Origin: Tubiluchus corallicola
Taxonomy: Eukaryota; Priapulida; Priapulimorpha; Priapulimorphida; Tubiluchidae
Assembly (NCBI GenBank): GCA_030141605.1
Contig: JAQGDQ010000673.1
Span: 1 to 64,000 of the forward strand
Length of the DNA: 64,000 bases
Direction: 5' to 3'
Within the stretch, counting starts at the first letter, position 1; the number at the start of each line of letters is the position of its first letter. Positions 47,517 to 58,624 of this stretch are shown here, in pieces. The translations under genes and the position numbers were made by a program. The notes under the pieces are model-generated. The model was given only the letters and a program-made list of their open reading frames with translations. It made no database searches and was not told the origin of the DNA.

Positions 47517-48010
47517 ATGCAGATGATCACCATTATCAAACTGTGTTACTCTGTCTTACCTTTGCTGTACTTGCGGAAACTGTTTCTCTATAACTCAGAG
47601 TTATGGACAATCAAAGTACAACACGATTCAGAAATTGATGCATTTCAAAGAAGAAACTACAGGAACATTCTAGGGGAAAAGTTGCCAAAGAAAATATCAA
47701 GTCAGGCTCTGTATAAGTTAGTCAAGACAGAAGAATGGACAGTTGAAATCAAGTTAAGATTAAGATGTATAGGACATGTTATATGACTACCATGACAGCC
47801 CATTAAAATTAGTTTTCACAGAAGTTGCAGAAAGAAAGGAAACCACAAGGAGGACAGCTGCTGACTTATATCAATTTCATGCAAAAAGATCTTATCAACA
47901 CACCATTAGATATCAAAAATACAGAAACATGGGAGGTTGTGGGTGACAGGGCATCGTGGTCGAATGTGATTGCAAGAGTCATGTCAGAGGACGTGTCACT
48001 GCAGCAGGTT
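47517..48010 (+). mobile_element. LINE ORF2 C-terminal remnant, frameshifted
   Basis: Encodes NSELWTIKVQHDSEIDAFQRR, then NILGEKLPKK and LRLRCIGHVI, then after a stop and frame change RKPQGGQ and WSNVIARV. This follows the order of the C-terminal region of many non-LTR retrotransposon proteins (W...D.F.RR..R.ILG..., RRL.W.GHV, GR...W). A pseudogene-grade relic. Confidence 0.7.
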
Positions 48011-48027
48011 CGCTCACTGTTCGTAGC

Positions 48028-48330
48028 ACTGTTTCATCGTCATCATCATCATCATCATCATCTCTCTCCCCTTCTCTCTCTCTCCCTCTCTGACTCTGTC
48101 CCTACCTCCCCCCTCTCTCTCTCCCATCTCTTCCTCTCTCACTCACTCTCTCTCTCTCTCTCTCTCTCTCTCCCCTTTTTCTTTCTCACCCATTTATCTG
48201 TTCCTCCTCATCCCTTCCTCTCATCTCTTCCGCTCTTCTCATCCAACTTCTCTTTTTTCCCTCTCTCTCTGTCTCTCTCCCTCAATCTCTCTTTTTTCCT
48301 CTCTACCTCCGCCTGTTTGTTTCTCTCTTA
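48028..48330. repeat. (ATC)n then (CT)n pyrimidine tract
   Basis: Simple repeat following the LINE remnant. Confidence 0.93.
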
Positions 48331-48764
48331 TTCTCTCAAATCTTGCTCTTTGTGAAACTTTCTTTCTCCTCCTTTTTTTTCTCCAGGCCCTTTTCATCTC
48401 TCCGCAAAAAGACGATTAAATTGTGCCTTCCCATTGTCTCAACAAATGCCTGTAATGATCAGAATTTTTTTTAAATCTTTCACTGCTTCTGCAAGTTGGT
48501 AAACTCAGTGCTAGCAAAGCAGTAGCTTGTTGTGTGTATGGATGGTAGCCTTTATCACATTCTCAAGCTCTACAGATAAAACAGTGCGGGAAAGTACGTG
48601 AGAGGCAGGCCCGGGACATAGATCACTATCAAAATAGTAACAACGGCTCTGTGTCTTGGCCGCGCCTAGATTCGTGTATCTTCAAAGAGTAAATAACTGA
48701 CATCGGAACCATCCACTTACTGGCAAGAGTCGGCACTGCTTAACTTCGGTTGCAAAGCACACTT

Positions 48765-48971
48765 GTGGATTTCGATTTGAGTCTGTTGAGCACTTTTTGT
48801 TGCACTGCCCATTGTATCAAATAGCTAGGGTTGTTATGTTTGATAAATTAAATGAAATACTTCTGCCTGAAAACCTTAATATAGCTGCCTTAGGAACCAA
48901 TGATCTGTTGAAGTTGTTATTATTCGGAAAAGATGAATTTAACTATGTTGCTAACTGTAAAATATTCTAAT
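48765..48971 (+). mobile_element. Retroelement RT zinc-finger tail remnant
   Basis: Reads GFRFESVEHFLLHCPLY, then FDKLNEILLPENLN, ending at TAA (48969-48971). E.(V)EHFLLHCP.Y is the zf-RVT signature of LINE proteins. Only the terminal part is present. Confidence 0.65.
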
Positions 48972-49080
48972 GCATACATGACTTTATATTACGTACTAAA
49001 CGCTTCCAGTAGTTTCTATCTGATATGAAATGCATCAGTCTTAAATAATCCTACATTAATACTTTCTAACCGTCATTTTC

Positions 49081-49310
49081 TACTAATGTCTAATGTAATC
49101 TTGTAGTAAAACTTGTCAGCTTGTGTAGTTATAGTCTATTCTTACTGTAAATTTTACTAATATCTAATGTAATCTAGTAGTAAAACTTGTCAGCTTGTGT
49201 AGTTATAGTCTATTCTTACTGTAAATGTTACTAATGTCTAATGTAATCTTGTAGTAAAACTTGTCAGCTTGTGTAGTTATAGTCAATTCTTACTGTAAAT
49301 GTTCTTGTAA
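49081..49310. repeat. 74-bp tandem repeat, three copies
   Basis: TACTAATGTCTAATGTAATC recurs at 49081, 49155 and 49229. Confidence 0.92.
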
Positions 49311-49394
49311 ATAGTGTGTAAACTCTGTTGTGGTGAGGACCCTAAATCATGTTGTTTAAACTGTCTGATCCAGTCCTAAATAAATTATGTGTAA

Positions 49395-49823
49395 ACTAAG
49401 CAAAGCACACGGGTGACCGCTCGGCTTTTCCTCGTCCTTGTGTCTGTCATTGCTCAATCCACAAGCGCCACAACTGAATTCTTAATTCAAACGCAGTTTT
49501 TTCTCTCTAAATAGCTACAACGGCTGTCCACAAGAGGCGTCGCTCTCTTCAACCTATTTGTTAAATCTCTTAACACCTGACTGTCTAATATTGCAATTGC
49601 AATGACGTACTGATTGTCTGATATTGCAATTGCAATGACGTATCCAAGCTTCCAGACCAATTGAGGGATTACTGTAAGCACTGAAGCACAACTGTATAAG
49701 AGGTTTAAAGTGTCGTGAACTGATTCTCGAGTTTGTTCATGAACTTTATAAATTTTAGCAACATTACAACTTTACAGCAAGTTAGACTACAGTGAATCAT
49801 TTTCTCACCCGACTGGTTTCTGA

Positions 49824-49859
<36 letters not shown>

Positions 49860-50310
49860 CACATTCAGTACAATATAATGACATTAAGCACACAGTGACA
49901 CCAAAATTATTACATCATATTGTATTAAATTATTATGGTTCATACACTATCGTTGTCATAAAAGAATAATTGTATTGCAGTGGGCTAGCGAAGCAAAGGC
50001 TTGTATAAGCCCACTGTCATGTGAACCCGATAAAAAAGAATGGATGAGTGAACAAAAAAAAAGAACTGGGAGAAAGGTTAGATCACACAGGAAGGGTAGA
50101 AGGATGTGTTAGTGGAAATAGTAGGTAGAAAGATACTAGATTGCGCAGGATTACCCAAGGTTAACCAGTTTCAACTGATTTGAGCTCTTCCAGTTTTTAA
50201 TCTAGTAGTCACAACGTAGTGCATAGGAAAGAGAGTCAATAATAAAGTGTTTGTGCCATTAAAGCAGATTGGTTTATGTTGCTACGTATATTGACAAAAG
50301 CCTTTTTCAC
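49395..50310. other. Mostly unassigned sequence with (ATT)n at 49827
   Basis: A duplicated TGTCTAATATTGCAATTGCA block at about 49580 and 49615, and an ATT microsatellite at 49827-49858. No supported gene. Confidence 0.4.
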
Positions 50311-50317
50311 ATAAAGG

Positions 50318-50580
50318 AAAACCAGACGATTGGGTAAACATTAGTTCAGAATAAAGAATGCTCCAAGATATTGAAAACTACAAAAGCTTATTTTAAAGCA
50401 AAGCTTAGATTAAATAATAATTATCTCGGATACTCAAATTTTGTTAAACTTTCAAAGCTACGCGCGGTTCAGTAAACCTGCTAAGATTGGCAGCGGCGCC
50501 TATTTTGTCACAGAAGGCGGTACCGTGATAACCATGATCATGAACTGCAGTGTTAGTTTCTGACGTCATATGACGTAGAG
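50318..50580 (+). mobile_element. Family-B MITE, left half
   Basis: Matches 8365-8640 (GTTCAGAATAAAGAATGCTC, AGATTAAATAATAATTA, AGTGTTAGTTTCTGACGTCA). It runs into the 129-bp array, whose unit contains its last ~50 bases. Confidence 0.7.
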
Positions 50581-51174
50581 AACAAGTTTGTACTGGAGCA
50601 CAAAGTAACCGTTTTTTGTGTTTTTTTCCAGTTTGCAGTGCCAGTTTAAGAGCCTCATAATCATGATCATGAACTGCAGTGTTAGTTTCTGACGTCATAT
50701 GACGTAGAGAACATGTTTGTACTGGAGCACAAAGTAACCGTTTTTTGTGTTTTTTTCCAGTTTGCAGTGCCAGTTTAAGAGCCTCATAATCATGATCATG
50801 AACTGCAGTGTTAGTTTCTGACGTCATATGACGTAGAGAACGTTTTTGTACTGGAGCACAAAGTAACAGTTTTTTGTCTTTTTTTCCAGTTTGCAGTGCC
50901 AGTTTAAGAGCCTCATGATCATGATCATGAACTGCAGTGTTAGTTTCTGACGTCATATGACGTAGAGAACGTTTTTGTACTGGAGCACAAAGTAACAGTT
51001 TTTTGTCTTTTTTTCCAGTTTGCAGTGCCAGTTTAAGAGCCTCATGATCATGATCATGAACTGCAGTGTTAGTTTCTGACGTCATATGACGTAGAGAACG
51101 TTTTTGTACTGGAGCACAAAGTAACAGTTTTTTGTCTTTTTTTCCAGTTTGCAGTGCCAGTTTAAGAGCCTCAA
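50537..51174 (+). repeat. 129-bp tandem array, five copies, each with a splice-acceptor sequence
   Basis: Each unit joins a piece of the family-B MITE (GATCATGAACTGCAGTGTTA), a pyrimidine tract (GTTTTTTG...TTTTTTCCAG) and the first ~26 bases of exon 2. AG-ending acceptor copies precede 50632, 50761, 50890, 51019 and 51148. The minus-strand 43-residue repeat frame is a by-product, because 129 is a multiple of three. Confidence 0.93.
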
Positions 51175-51452
51175 TCAAAAACGGAGATGATCATTCGCTA
51201 GTTGACGACGTGCTTTTTGACGACGGTGGCGACATCTACAATGCGGATAGCTTCGACGTCGAGGGATACAACGGCGGCGACAGCGACGACGCATTTTTCG
51301 ACATCATCAACACCAGAGAGCGACGAAGCGGGTGGAGTGACAGAAATAATAGAATTTCTACAATGCTCATGGTACCAGATCGACCACGTTGCTATCACTA
51401 CTGCCGACCATGCGCGGGCTGCAGGATGCAGTGCTGCGCCTGGCGGCGTTAA
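51148..51452 (+). CDS. Candidate secreted cysteine-rich peptide precursor, exon 2
   Basis: Acceptor TTTTTTTCCAG, entry needing one base from the previous exon, 100 further residues and TAA at 51450. Joined to 22354-22420 the precursor is 123 residues: signal peptide to about A26, acidic propeptide about 27-78 (14 Asp/Glu), furin-type RERR at 79-82, then a 41-residue cationic region (8 Arg, 2 Asp). All six cysteines of the processed region lie at 104, 108, 111, 114, 118 and 119 (spacing C3C2C2C3CC), before a WRR end. This layout is typical of secreted peptide precursors (hormone, neuropeptide, antimicrobial or venom-type). I recognise no family and assign no activity. Codon-like GC content exceeds the flanks. 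An overlapping frame (51202-51531) is the alternative reading. Confidence 0.5.
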
Positions 51453-52305
51453 TTTGAACTACGTCTTTCTACGACGCTCATTGTACAGGTGGCGGGGAAA
51501 TGCAGAATACAAAAAAGTCGTGAAAAAATAATTTCAGAAAAAAACGAAAGCAAAATAGTGGAAGGAAGAAAGCGTGTCAAGAGATGCACTGCGCATGCGT
51601 TATTTCATGAAAGCTACTTTAGTTTGACGCTAACCGTGTTTCAGTAAATATTTTTATAGTTTGAACTCAGGTCTAGATTATTTTTATTAATTAATTTTCC
51701 ATTGTTTTAATTAACACGTAGGAATGCTCGCTAATTACACGATACTTCTCAGCAGGCAAATTATTATTAACACATGATCAACTTTGGTAATTCAACTATG
51801 TTGATAAGCCTGAAGTCACGCGTGTGTCACAGCTAATTGTCCACAATTCAGTTCGTTTCTCAAGCAGTTTTACAAAGACAAACTTTGTGAAACCTGGAAG
51901 CTTTTGGAAGACATTCAACTTTGCTTTTAAAAAGTATGTAATTGTCTTAATTAATTAAAAAAATAAATTCATTGTTAATTAATTTATGGTAATAAAGAAA
52001 GCAGGTTTTAGTATTGTCTTTACGCAATTTCTATATTGAAAATATTTTGAGTGTTATTATTTGGCTTGAAATAATTACGTTAATTTATTGTCATTATAAT
52101 TATTGGTCGATAATTGAAAATCAGCACATCACAATTTCAGTTACAAACAGTCGTTCATAACAACTGCATCGAGTACTGTACATAACTGTTGCACAGTTGT
52201 GATTCTCGTCTTGCGGTCCGTTCATTTCTTGTTTGCTAGTTTGCTATTTATGTAAATTGTGTTTCCTGCAAATATGTCGTGGAATAAACACATTAACATC
52301 AATTT
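51453..52305 (+). other. Probable 3' UTR of the candidate peptide gene
   Basis: AT-rich, with AATAAA at about 51961 and at 52283-52288. The latter sits about 330 bases before the convergent MoaE stop. Confidence 0.4.
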
Positions 52306-52380
52306 GTACACGCTTTTAAGTGACGTTCTGTATATTTTTGTCTGTTTGTTACAAATTCTGAACGTTCATATCTAGATATT

Positions 52381-52545
52381 AAAGGAACACCGTACAAATG
52401 TTTAGACTCGATCTCATTTTAATTTACTGTCCAAAATATACATTATCTTGCCTTTAAAAGTTACCAATTGTTCCTTATATTTGAGTAATTAGCTTAGAAA
52501 GTTAATTGACGGCAAATGAACACAGCTATTGCTTATATATTGCAC
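52381..52545 (-). mobile_element. Family-B MITE, right half
   Basis: ATTAAAGGAACACCGTACAA onward matches the inverted sequence of 8730-8896 (TTTAGACTC...ATCTCATTTTAATTTAC, GCTTAGAAAGTTAATT). Confidence 0.65.
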
Positions 52546-52635
52546 AATAATAATCAACTATATGAACAGCTAAATTAGTTAATCAATTGTTAATCAGTTA
52601 ATCAGATTTGCATACACGCGCACTGAAAAAAAAGA

Positions 52636-53082
52636 TCATTTTTTCTCAGATTGCCAAATGCATTCTTTATTCTGTTTCCATTCTCCTTCTCCTTCGTCGT
52701 AACTTTCTTTCTTCCATATTGGTACAGAAGCTTTTAGGGAATTGATGGCAAATGCCACGGCATCCAGGGAAACCACTCGATGTTCCGACGACACGGCGAT
52801 GACGACACTTGCCTCTCCCACGGGCACTTGACTCATTCGATGATGCATAACAATGTGCTTCACCGGCCACTTTTCCCGAATGTTCCTGCAAATTTTTCGC
52901 ATTTCCGCTTCCGCCATTGGCGTGTAGGCTTCGTATTCTAAATGCTTGACGATCTTGTCATCTGCAAATTCCCGCGTGGAGCCGATGAACACGGATGTGG
53001 CGCCACAGTCCGGCGAAGAAGCCAACGAAACGACTTCTTCCACGTTCAGTTTTTCGGCAGTCAAAAATACGTGATCAGACAT
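52636..53082 (-). CDS. MOCS2: Molybdopterin synthase catalytic (large) subunit, MoaE/MOCS2B
   Basis: 148 residues from the ATG at 53082 to TGA at 52638-52636, a single exon. MoaE with the small subunit MoaD/MOCS2A inserts two sulfurs into precursor Z (cPMP) to make molybdopterin, in the cytosol. Family blocks in order: GATSVFIGSTRE near residue 29, LEYEAYTPMAE, IVMHHRMSQVPVGEASV, and VPIWKKESYDEGEGEWKQN near the C-terminus, containing the lysines expected at the active site. Length is close to bacterial MoaE (~150) and shorter than human MOCS2B. I took ATG at 53082; an upstream in-frame extension lacks ATG. In vertebrates MOCS2A and MOCS2B share one bicistronic transcript; no MOCS2A frame is visible upstream here, so it may be in distant exons or elsewhere. 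Confidence 0.93.
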   Translation of the reverse strand: MSDHVFLTAEKLNVEEVVSLASSPDCGATSVFIGSTREFADDKIVKHLEYEAYTPMAEAEMRKICRNIREKWPVKHIVMHHRMSQVPVGEASVVIAVSSEHRVVSLDAVAFAINSLKASVPIWKKESYDEGEGEWKQNKECIWQSEKK

Positions 53083-53159
53083 GTTTTTATAAGTCAAAAA
53101 ATAATAATTCTAAGCAATGGGAATACAACGCGAAAAATATATGCACTAAAAGCTGTAAA

Positions 53160-54137
53160 AGGCTCTAGAAGAATTATTCATTTATCAAAACCGTTTGCAC
53201 AATTCAAGCACATAGAACTGGAACCAGGTACAAGACTGCATAGTTCTGAAGAATAAGCAACATTGTAAATGGAGCGTAGTTTCATATTATGGTGTTCTCT
53301 TGGAACCTGAAATGCAAAGAAACGTTTAGATCTAGAAGAATTATTCATGTATGAAACCCATTTGCACAATTCAAGCACATAGAACCAGGTACAAGACTGC
53401 ATAGTTCTGAAGATTAAGCAACATTGTAAATGGAGCGTAGTTTCATATTATGGCGTTCTCTTGGAACCTGAAATGCAAAGAAACGTTTAGATCTAGAAGA
53501 ATTATTCATTTATCAAAACACATTGCACAATTCAAGCACATAGAACCAGGTACAAGACTGCATAGTTCTGAAGATTAAGCAACATTGTAAACGGAGCGTA
53601 GTTTCATATTATGGTGTTCTCTTGGAACCTGAAATGCAAAGAAACGTTTAGATCTAGAAGAATTATTCATGTATGAAACCCATTTGCACAATTCAAGCAC
53701 ATAGAACCAGGTACAAGACTGCATAGTTCTGAAGATCAAGCAACATTGTAAACGGAGCGTAGTTTCATATTATGGTGTTCTCTTGGAACCTGAAATGCAA
53801 AGAAACGTTTAGATCTAGAAGAATTATTCATTTATCAAAACCCATTGCACAATTCAAGCACATAGAACCAGGTACAAGACAGCATAGTTCTGTAGATTAA
53901 GCAACATTGTAAACGGAGCGTAGTTTCATATTATGGTGTTCTCTTGGAACCTGAAATGCAAAGAAACGTTTAGATCTAGAAGAATTATTCATTTATCAAA
54001 ATCATTTGCACAATTCAAGCGCATAGAACCAGGTACAAGATTGCATAGTTCTGAAGAATAAGCAACATTGTAAACGGAGCGTAGTTTCATATCATGGTGT
54101 TCTCTTGGAACCTGGAATGCAAAGAAACGTTTAGATC
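53160..54137. repeat. 161-bp tandem array, six copies, alternating A/B types
   Basis: TCTAGAAGAATTATTCAT recurs at 53164, 53331, 53492, 53653, 53814 and 53975. After it, units read TTTATCAAAA (A) or GTATGAAACC (B) in the order A-B-A-B-A-A, suggesting a 322-bp higher-order unit. It lies 80-1055 bp upstream of the MoaE start. Confidence 0.95.
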
Positions 54138-54189
54138 ACAATTATGTAATTGTTAATTTGCCATAATGTAGGCATAGCAACAACGTCCA

Positions 54190-54575
54190 TATGTGGGCAA
54201 TCAAGAACAATGTTTAAAATCCCAATTTTACAAGCACGTAAAGACTTCTACACAATCCTGTTTTTGTATAAATGCATCAACAATATTAACACGCCCTTCA
54301 TCAAAAATAAGCTTCCACTCCTCTTGGAGCCAACATTAAATCCAAGAACACACAATATTAAACAAATACGCACTAATAACAAATACGGCAACAATTCTAA
54401 CACTAAACAAGGAATTCAACTTTGGAATACCCTGCCATCAAATTTAAAACAAACCAAATCTTTCGACGAATTCAAATCAAAATTAAAATACATAGTTCAC
54501 GAGCGTAAATTTTTTTTAATATTGTTTATGTATTTGGAAATGAACCCACGTTTAAAATTTGTTATGGTGTATTAA
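54190..54575 (+). mobile_element. LINE ORF2 C-terminal fragment
   Basis: Same family as 21345: KQGIQLWNTLPSNLKQTKSF, then a different end after the FKSKLK block, so the tail was replaced or rearranged. Confidence 0.75.
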
Positions 54576-54994
54576 AGTTGTTTACAGATTGAGTAACGTT
54601 ACTTAGAGTCTAGGCCACTGTCTTTTGTCAAGCTGAAATTAAGTTTCATAAAGTTTCTATCAGTAACATGATTAGAGTTTATTCACTCTGACCTGTTATC
54701 TATAGTATTGTATTTCTTAAGACAGTAATATGTAGGTATAGAATTGGTGTACTTAGCTATACAGCAAATTGCATTTATTTTATCTTTGTTGTTCTCGGCG
54801 TGCCATTTTGGTAAAGTCTTTTTGGACTACAGTTTTTCTCAGGTTACCCATTGTTACAGTCTATTTGTCTTGAATTATGTAGAATTATAGTGAATAAGCT
54901 AACTAACTGACTGACTGACTAACTAAGGTTGATAACTGAAAACTGACAACCCATCAATAATATATCATAGTAACATACATTTTACATACATATA

Positions 54995-55400
54995 ATACGT
55001 ATCTCGACACTAGGCGGAGGAGCTGCACAAGCAGCCAACGGCTAGAGGGCAGAGGAGGTCAAGTGACCCAACGGCCATGTGGAGAGGAGTAAACCTTCCA
55101 AATCAGGAGTGGAGCCCCGAAGGCGGACCAGTGCAGCATGCTCGCTGACTCCGGCAGCTCCTGCAGTCAACCTGGTGCCAAACGTATCTCACCACTTTCC
55201 TTTGGACTACACTAGGGAGGAAGAGGGGGGTTCCTGTTGTCTGGGCAACTCAGGATCTCTATACACCTTGCCCATGCGTACGCCCTGGAGAGGCCACTCC
55301 AGTGGTTCAAGGATCGGACTGCTCAGCCACAGTTGACGCTGCAGCTCCATCAGTGTGATCAATAACTGACTTTCTTGGCGCACACTCCATTGTCTTCCAA
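54995..55400. mobile_element. GC-rich unidentified repeat-like insert
   Basis: A sharp change to GC-rich sequence (CTAGGCGGAGGAGCTGC, CCTGGTGCCAAACGTATC) between AT-rich flanks. Frames on both strands (55079-55336 plus, 55207-55434 minus) look untranslated. Probably part of a retroelement, class unknown. Confidence 0.4.
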
Positions 55401-55903
55401 GACAGAAGGATGTCAACAATAATATGTTCATCATGATACAATTTTAGTTAAAGTCAACAGGTATAATGATAAAAGTTAGTATCTATTGATGATGCTACTG
55501 CAGCAATTCTCAAGAAGCTGATACTGTTTCGAACACTATTATACAGCAACCAGAAAAAAATGTTTTTCCTGAAATGCCAAGCGGATTATTTAGCTTACAA
55601 AATTCAGTCTTATCTTATTAATATATATATGTTTGTCGGGGTTAACTCAGGGTTCTTGTACTGCCACCAGTAACTGCTTTTGATGAAATAGTGCCGAACG
55701 AGATTTAAAAAAGCAAAAAATAGTACTAATAATCTCTAGTTTACAGTTTTGGATTTTTTATAGTCGATAACTGTAACTGCACCAGTTAAAATGACAGCTC
55801 AATTACCAGGCAGGACATGTGTTTATATTACACGATAACTTACTAACGACACCATTTTTTGTACAAAATGAGCGCACCCAAGATCGAAGTAAATCGTAAC
55901 TTT

Positions 55904-56160
55904 AAATTGATTTTACTAATAATAAACAATGTCATTGATTTTACTAATAATTAACAATGTTATTGATTTTACTAATAATTAACAATGTCATTGATTTTAC
56001 TAATAATTAACAATGTCATTGATTTTACTAATAATTAACGATGTCATTGAATTTACTAATAATTTAAAATGTCATTGATTTTACTAATAATTAACAATGT
56101 CATTGATTTTACTAATAATTAACAATGTCATTGATTTTACTAATAATTAACAATGTCATT
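55904..56160. repeat. 28-bp tandem repeat, about nine copies
   Basis: CATTGATTTTACTAATAATT followed by AACAATGT, repeated with few changes. Confidence 0.95.
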
Positions 56161-56164
56161 GGTG

Positions 56165-58520
56165 AAACTTTCTAAGATTGTTTTTCAAATATTAAAATGA
56201 AAAGCTCAGCTTACTAAAAGACTTGGCTTGTCCTTTCATTGACTTTTGGAGATTTGCAGCAGGACCCCCGGGGCTGATTGTCTGCAGCCGTATTACGCAC
56301 AACTAAAATAAGGGTACTAGATTAAGCATGAAATCCAATGGACCAATGGAGCCTTATTAGTAGCATTGTGACGTATTTTTAATTTTGTCGATTGAGTAAT
56401 AATTCATTAACGAATGTAAGTAAGTTGATCATTTATGATCATTTTCGTAACTGTTAATGTCTGAAAACTGCCAATTCATTTTCATCACCATTTTTGCAGA
56501 TAAATTAGTGAATCAGTTCCGTTGGCGTCCCACTGATGGCGCCACGTGCTAATGCTGAAAGTTTTGCTAGCTCGTCGACTCACTTGCCGTACTGTAGGCT
56601 TAGTGTAAAGCTGTAGTGCCTTGTTGGATCATTGATATATGTGCATTTTTGCACGTACATTCAGAAAATAAAACAAGTATAGCAAACATTGCTCCACGCG
56701 ACCCGGCAGTAGCAGGTAGTTGTACAAAAACATCAAGGCCCTGGCCTTGAAATTTCGAAGCTTGCCAAATCTAAATCAATACACGTGAAGCATCAACGAG
56801 CCCTGTTGTTGTTTTCTGCCGCAGCGTGGCTCTAGTCTAGCAGCAGCAGCTGCTGCCATGTACCGTGTGTTCGACTAATACGAGGTTAAATGGGGCTTTC
56901 GTTCTGAATTCGTAGATGCAACTATCCCATGTTTATGCAGTGGTAGCAGGCAGCACGTAGCAGTGCGCTTTTAGCTATCTTGGTGTGACTACGTGTGAGG
57001 TACAGTCTTACCGAACTGAACGTTTGGTGTGACAATTAGCCAATATTCGGTGACAAGCATCCAGTGTTATAATAGATTATCTTTCAGTACTGTCATCTAG
57101 TGCTACTGTCCTTACCAAAGTGAGTAAAATATGATACATTTAAAATTTTTCGCTATTGTTTGTCGGTAGGCTTAAACAAATTAGGCCTAGAACGTGTCAT
57201 GAAGGCTTACATTTTTAGTGAAGTTCTAATTATTTTGCCCCTACTTATTATTGACAAGACTTAGTTTTTTTCGAATAGTACGTCACATGAATTCATTACT
57301 ACTCCAAAGCAAAAATAAAAAAAAACGAATTAATAACTGTAGACCAACAACCTGATTTATCAACTAACGTTTATTTTGCATTTTACCAGTAATATTGTTG
57401 CAGGGTACGGCAAGCGAATTCCTGACTAGGGCAAACTCTGACCACAATCATGTCAAACGTTATTCTCGTCACAGTCTTTCGATATTAGCATTTAAGAAAT
57501 GAAACAAGAATCACTCACCTCGTACAATGTACCTGATGCTACTGGGATAGTCAAAAAATACTATAGTAATAAAATAATTCGTTAAAAGTGCACAGTAAAG
57601 TTAACCATAAATCATGCCTCTTGCATTACTGTAGGCGAGCATCGTCACGGTCTATAGAGCATTATTTATTTCTTCCAACTTCCAACAGATGGCGCGGCGT
57701 AATTCAGCTTAAAATTGCAGACGACTTCGGTGAAACTGTTACTGAATGCATGGAATACATTAAAATTTTTGACACTATAACCAAATCAGGGAGTTACGAA
57801 GTTAGTAAAACTTTTCATTTGATATATGCAACCGTGTTTTAAAAATTCTGGATTTTACTTTGAAGTTTAATTTTTTTATAGCTAAGGTTCTATTACTGCA
57901 AAATTTGATTATTTTTACAGCTCATTTTTTGGATTAACTTTCATCTTTCCTTTTGCTTTGGTTACCTAGTAAGATACTGTTTGTTATAAAAGTTTAATTT
58001 CTTCACACATCCTTATGTAAGTCTTCATTTTGTATCAACATTCAGTTGTAGTTTTTTGTCTCAGTTGCTATCTATTGAATTTACTACTGTATTGTACTAT
58101 AGATGAATACAATATTACTTAGAATTGAATTGAACTGTTCTTCTGCCTAGTTTTGCCACCACTTCTGAGTTGGCCCGCAATCTGCTGAAATTCAGCCACA
58201 CATCCGTACATTGGTCGGAATTCCGAAAAATTCTGAATTTCGACCATTACATTGAAATTTAAGAGGAAAAAATGGAAATACATCTTGCATGAATTGAAGG
58301 TTATACTACAGACTACGGTTTCAAATTAGTTAAAACTAAATACATTAAATCACTAGGATTAGTGATGTTCAATGACCAACCACTATTGGTTAAATTTTCT
58401 TGATTTTTGTTTCTGAAAAAGACCCCATGGCCCCGACACTAGGTGCCTCTTAACTACTGATTTCGGTTCGTGATGGTAACCCTATTTGTGCCTAATGTTG
58501 ATGTAGTTCATTAATTTTGT
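56165..58520 (+). other. Upstream region of urate oxidase; possible 5' UTR exon ending at 57119
   Basis: No coding block was recognised. A strong donor (AAA|GTGAGT) at 57119/57120 follows non-repetitive sequence and could end a non-coding first exon, since the first uricase coding exon begins with a splice acceptor one base before its ATG. A CAG/CTG-rich patch lies at 56840. Promoter not located. Confidence 0.3.
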
Positions 58521-58524
58521 ACAG

Positions 58525-58624
58525 GATGGCCGAAGTTAATACTAGATTTGTGAACACAGAGTATGGAAAAAACTATGTGCGCCTCCTGCATGTTAGGCGC
58601 GAAGGAAGAACCCATCACGTTCGA
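58525..58624 (+). CDS. UOX: Uricase exon 1 (coding from 58526)
   Basis: Acceptor TTGTACAG, then G and ATG; 33 codons, donor CGA|GTAAGT, phase 0. The acceptor just before the ATG implies an upstream non-coding exon. Confidence 0.93.

Noticed and set aside
50444-51178. Minus-strand 244-codon frame with a 43-residue repeat
   Set aside because: Product of the 129-bp array (a multiple of three) and of a MITE; there are no gene features on that strand.
51202-51531. Alternative plus-strand frame overlapping exon 2
   Set aside because: No ATG start and a stop just upstream. It does not match the phase of exon 1 and lacks any recognisable layout. Kept as the main competing reading.
55079-55434. GC-rich frames on both strands as a gene
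   Set aside because: No recognisable domain; sharp GC change suggests an inserted repeat; no splice sites found.
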